Positions 63,799-64,000 of a DNA stretch of 64,000 bases are shown here, piece by piece. Position 1 is the stretch's first letter; each line of letters starts with the position of its first letter. Made by a program: the position numbers and the translations under genes. The stretch spans positions 1,145,274 through 1,209,273 of the forward strand of contig NZ_RDBO01000020.1 of NCBI RefSeq assembly GCF_008120935.1, written 5' to 3'. The notes under the pieces were generated by a model. It worked only from the letters and a program-made list of their open reading frames with translations, did not search any database and was not told the DNA's origin. The stretch is from Streptomyces sp. sk2.1 (lineage in GTDB: Bacteria > Actinomycetota > Actinomycetes > Streptomycetales > Streptomycetaceae).

Positions 63799-64000
63799 CG
63801 GAGGGACGGGAGAAGGCCCGGAGAAGGCCTGGAAGGGGGAGACTCCGAGAAGGGTCGGAACGGGGGCCCGGGAGCCTCCCTGGACGCCGCCCCCGGACCG
63901 TCCTCGACCGCTCCCGGACGACCGTCCTCAGCCACCCCGGCCACCCCCGGCCACCCCGGCCGTTCCGGCCATCCAAGCCGCCCTCGGCAAAGCCCGACCG

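Overview
The window is very high in G+C. Codons end overwhelmingly in G or C, GTG starts are common, and gene content and order match a Streptomyces chromosome. From memory, several genes have clear counterparts in the S. coelicolor SCO2386-SCO2494 interval: fasR-fabD-fabH-acpP-fabF, matB, mbl, hrdA, dnaG, dgt, a SoxR-regulon flavin reductase and ppdK. This is core chromosome with a scattering of accessory genes. I see no phage, transposase, integrase or CRISPR array.

Layout. 1-2.4 kb: an edge-truncated ArsR-like regulator, an acetyltransferase and a pirin. 2.4-7.4 kb: the type II fatty-acid synthase cluster behind its regulator FasR, closed by a strong 17-bp terminator. 7.5-13.6 kb: a DUF3145 protein, an SGNH lipoprotein, aldose 1-epimerase, and a GH3 beta-glucosidase divergent from a TetR regulator. 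13.7-19.6 kb: a Tat-exported L-glutamate-oxidase-like flavoenzyme, an EI24 membrane protein, Ohr, a quinone/enone reductase divergent from a MarR regulator, and an orphan protein. 19.8-22.4 kb: an MreB-like gene (mbl) tightly followed by a two-GAF histidine-kinase-like protein whose ATPase domain is degenerate. 22.4-28.6 kb: an Lrp regulator, an MFS carrier, malonyl-CoA synthetase (matB) overlapping a fused carboxyltransferase gene, and an MFS efflux protein. 28.7-32.5 kb: an ABC exporter, a tiny Gly/Arg/Tyr-rich protein gene, three tRNA genes and a small membrane protein.

32.5-41.1 kb: xylulokinase, a heterodimeric ABC exporter, and dnaG followed by a group 2 sigma factor (hrdA type). 41.2-48.2 kb: an FAD reductase, a second ArsR-like paralogue, dgt, a DUF218 protein, cutA, an FMN reductase with a SoxR-like box, and a class IV aminotransferase. 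48.3-54.1 kb: a complete peptide-type ABC importer operon. 54.8-56.2 kb: a Ser/Asp-rich surface protein beside a class F sortase. 56.3-60 kb: a TSUP permease, an SDR, a VOC protein and a third ArsR-like paralogue. 60.5-63.2 kb: pyruvate phosphate dikinase, followed by a dyad-rich, relatively A+T-rich non-coding stretch up to the right edge.

How the genes fit together. Malonyl-CoA is the link between the fab operon (malonyl transfer, condensation) and matB with its carboxyltransferase partner (malonyl-CoA supply). dnaG with hrdA resembles the ancestral dnaG-rpoD pairing. Redox genes (ohr, MDR reductase with MarR, SoxR-box FMN reductase, FAD reductase, pirin) are scattered and each appears to have local control. 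The most promising unexplained units are the Gly/Arg/Tyr-rich mini-protein upstream of an ABC exporter, the mbl-coupled pseudo-kinase, the sortase F/surface protein pair, and the palindrome-rich region upstream of ppdK. All calls come from reading translated sequence by eye; no database search was run.
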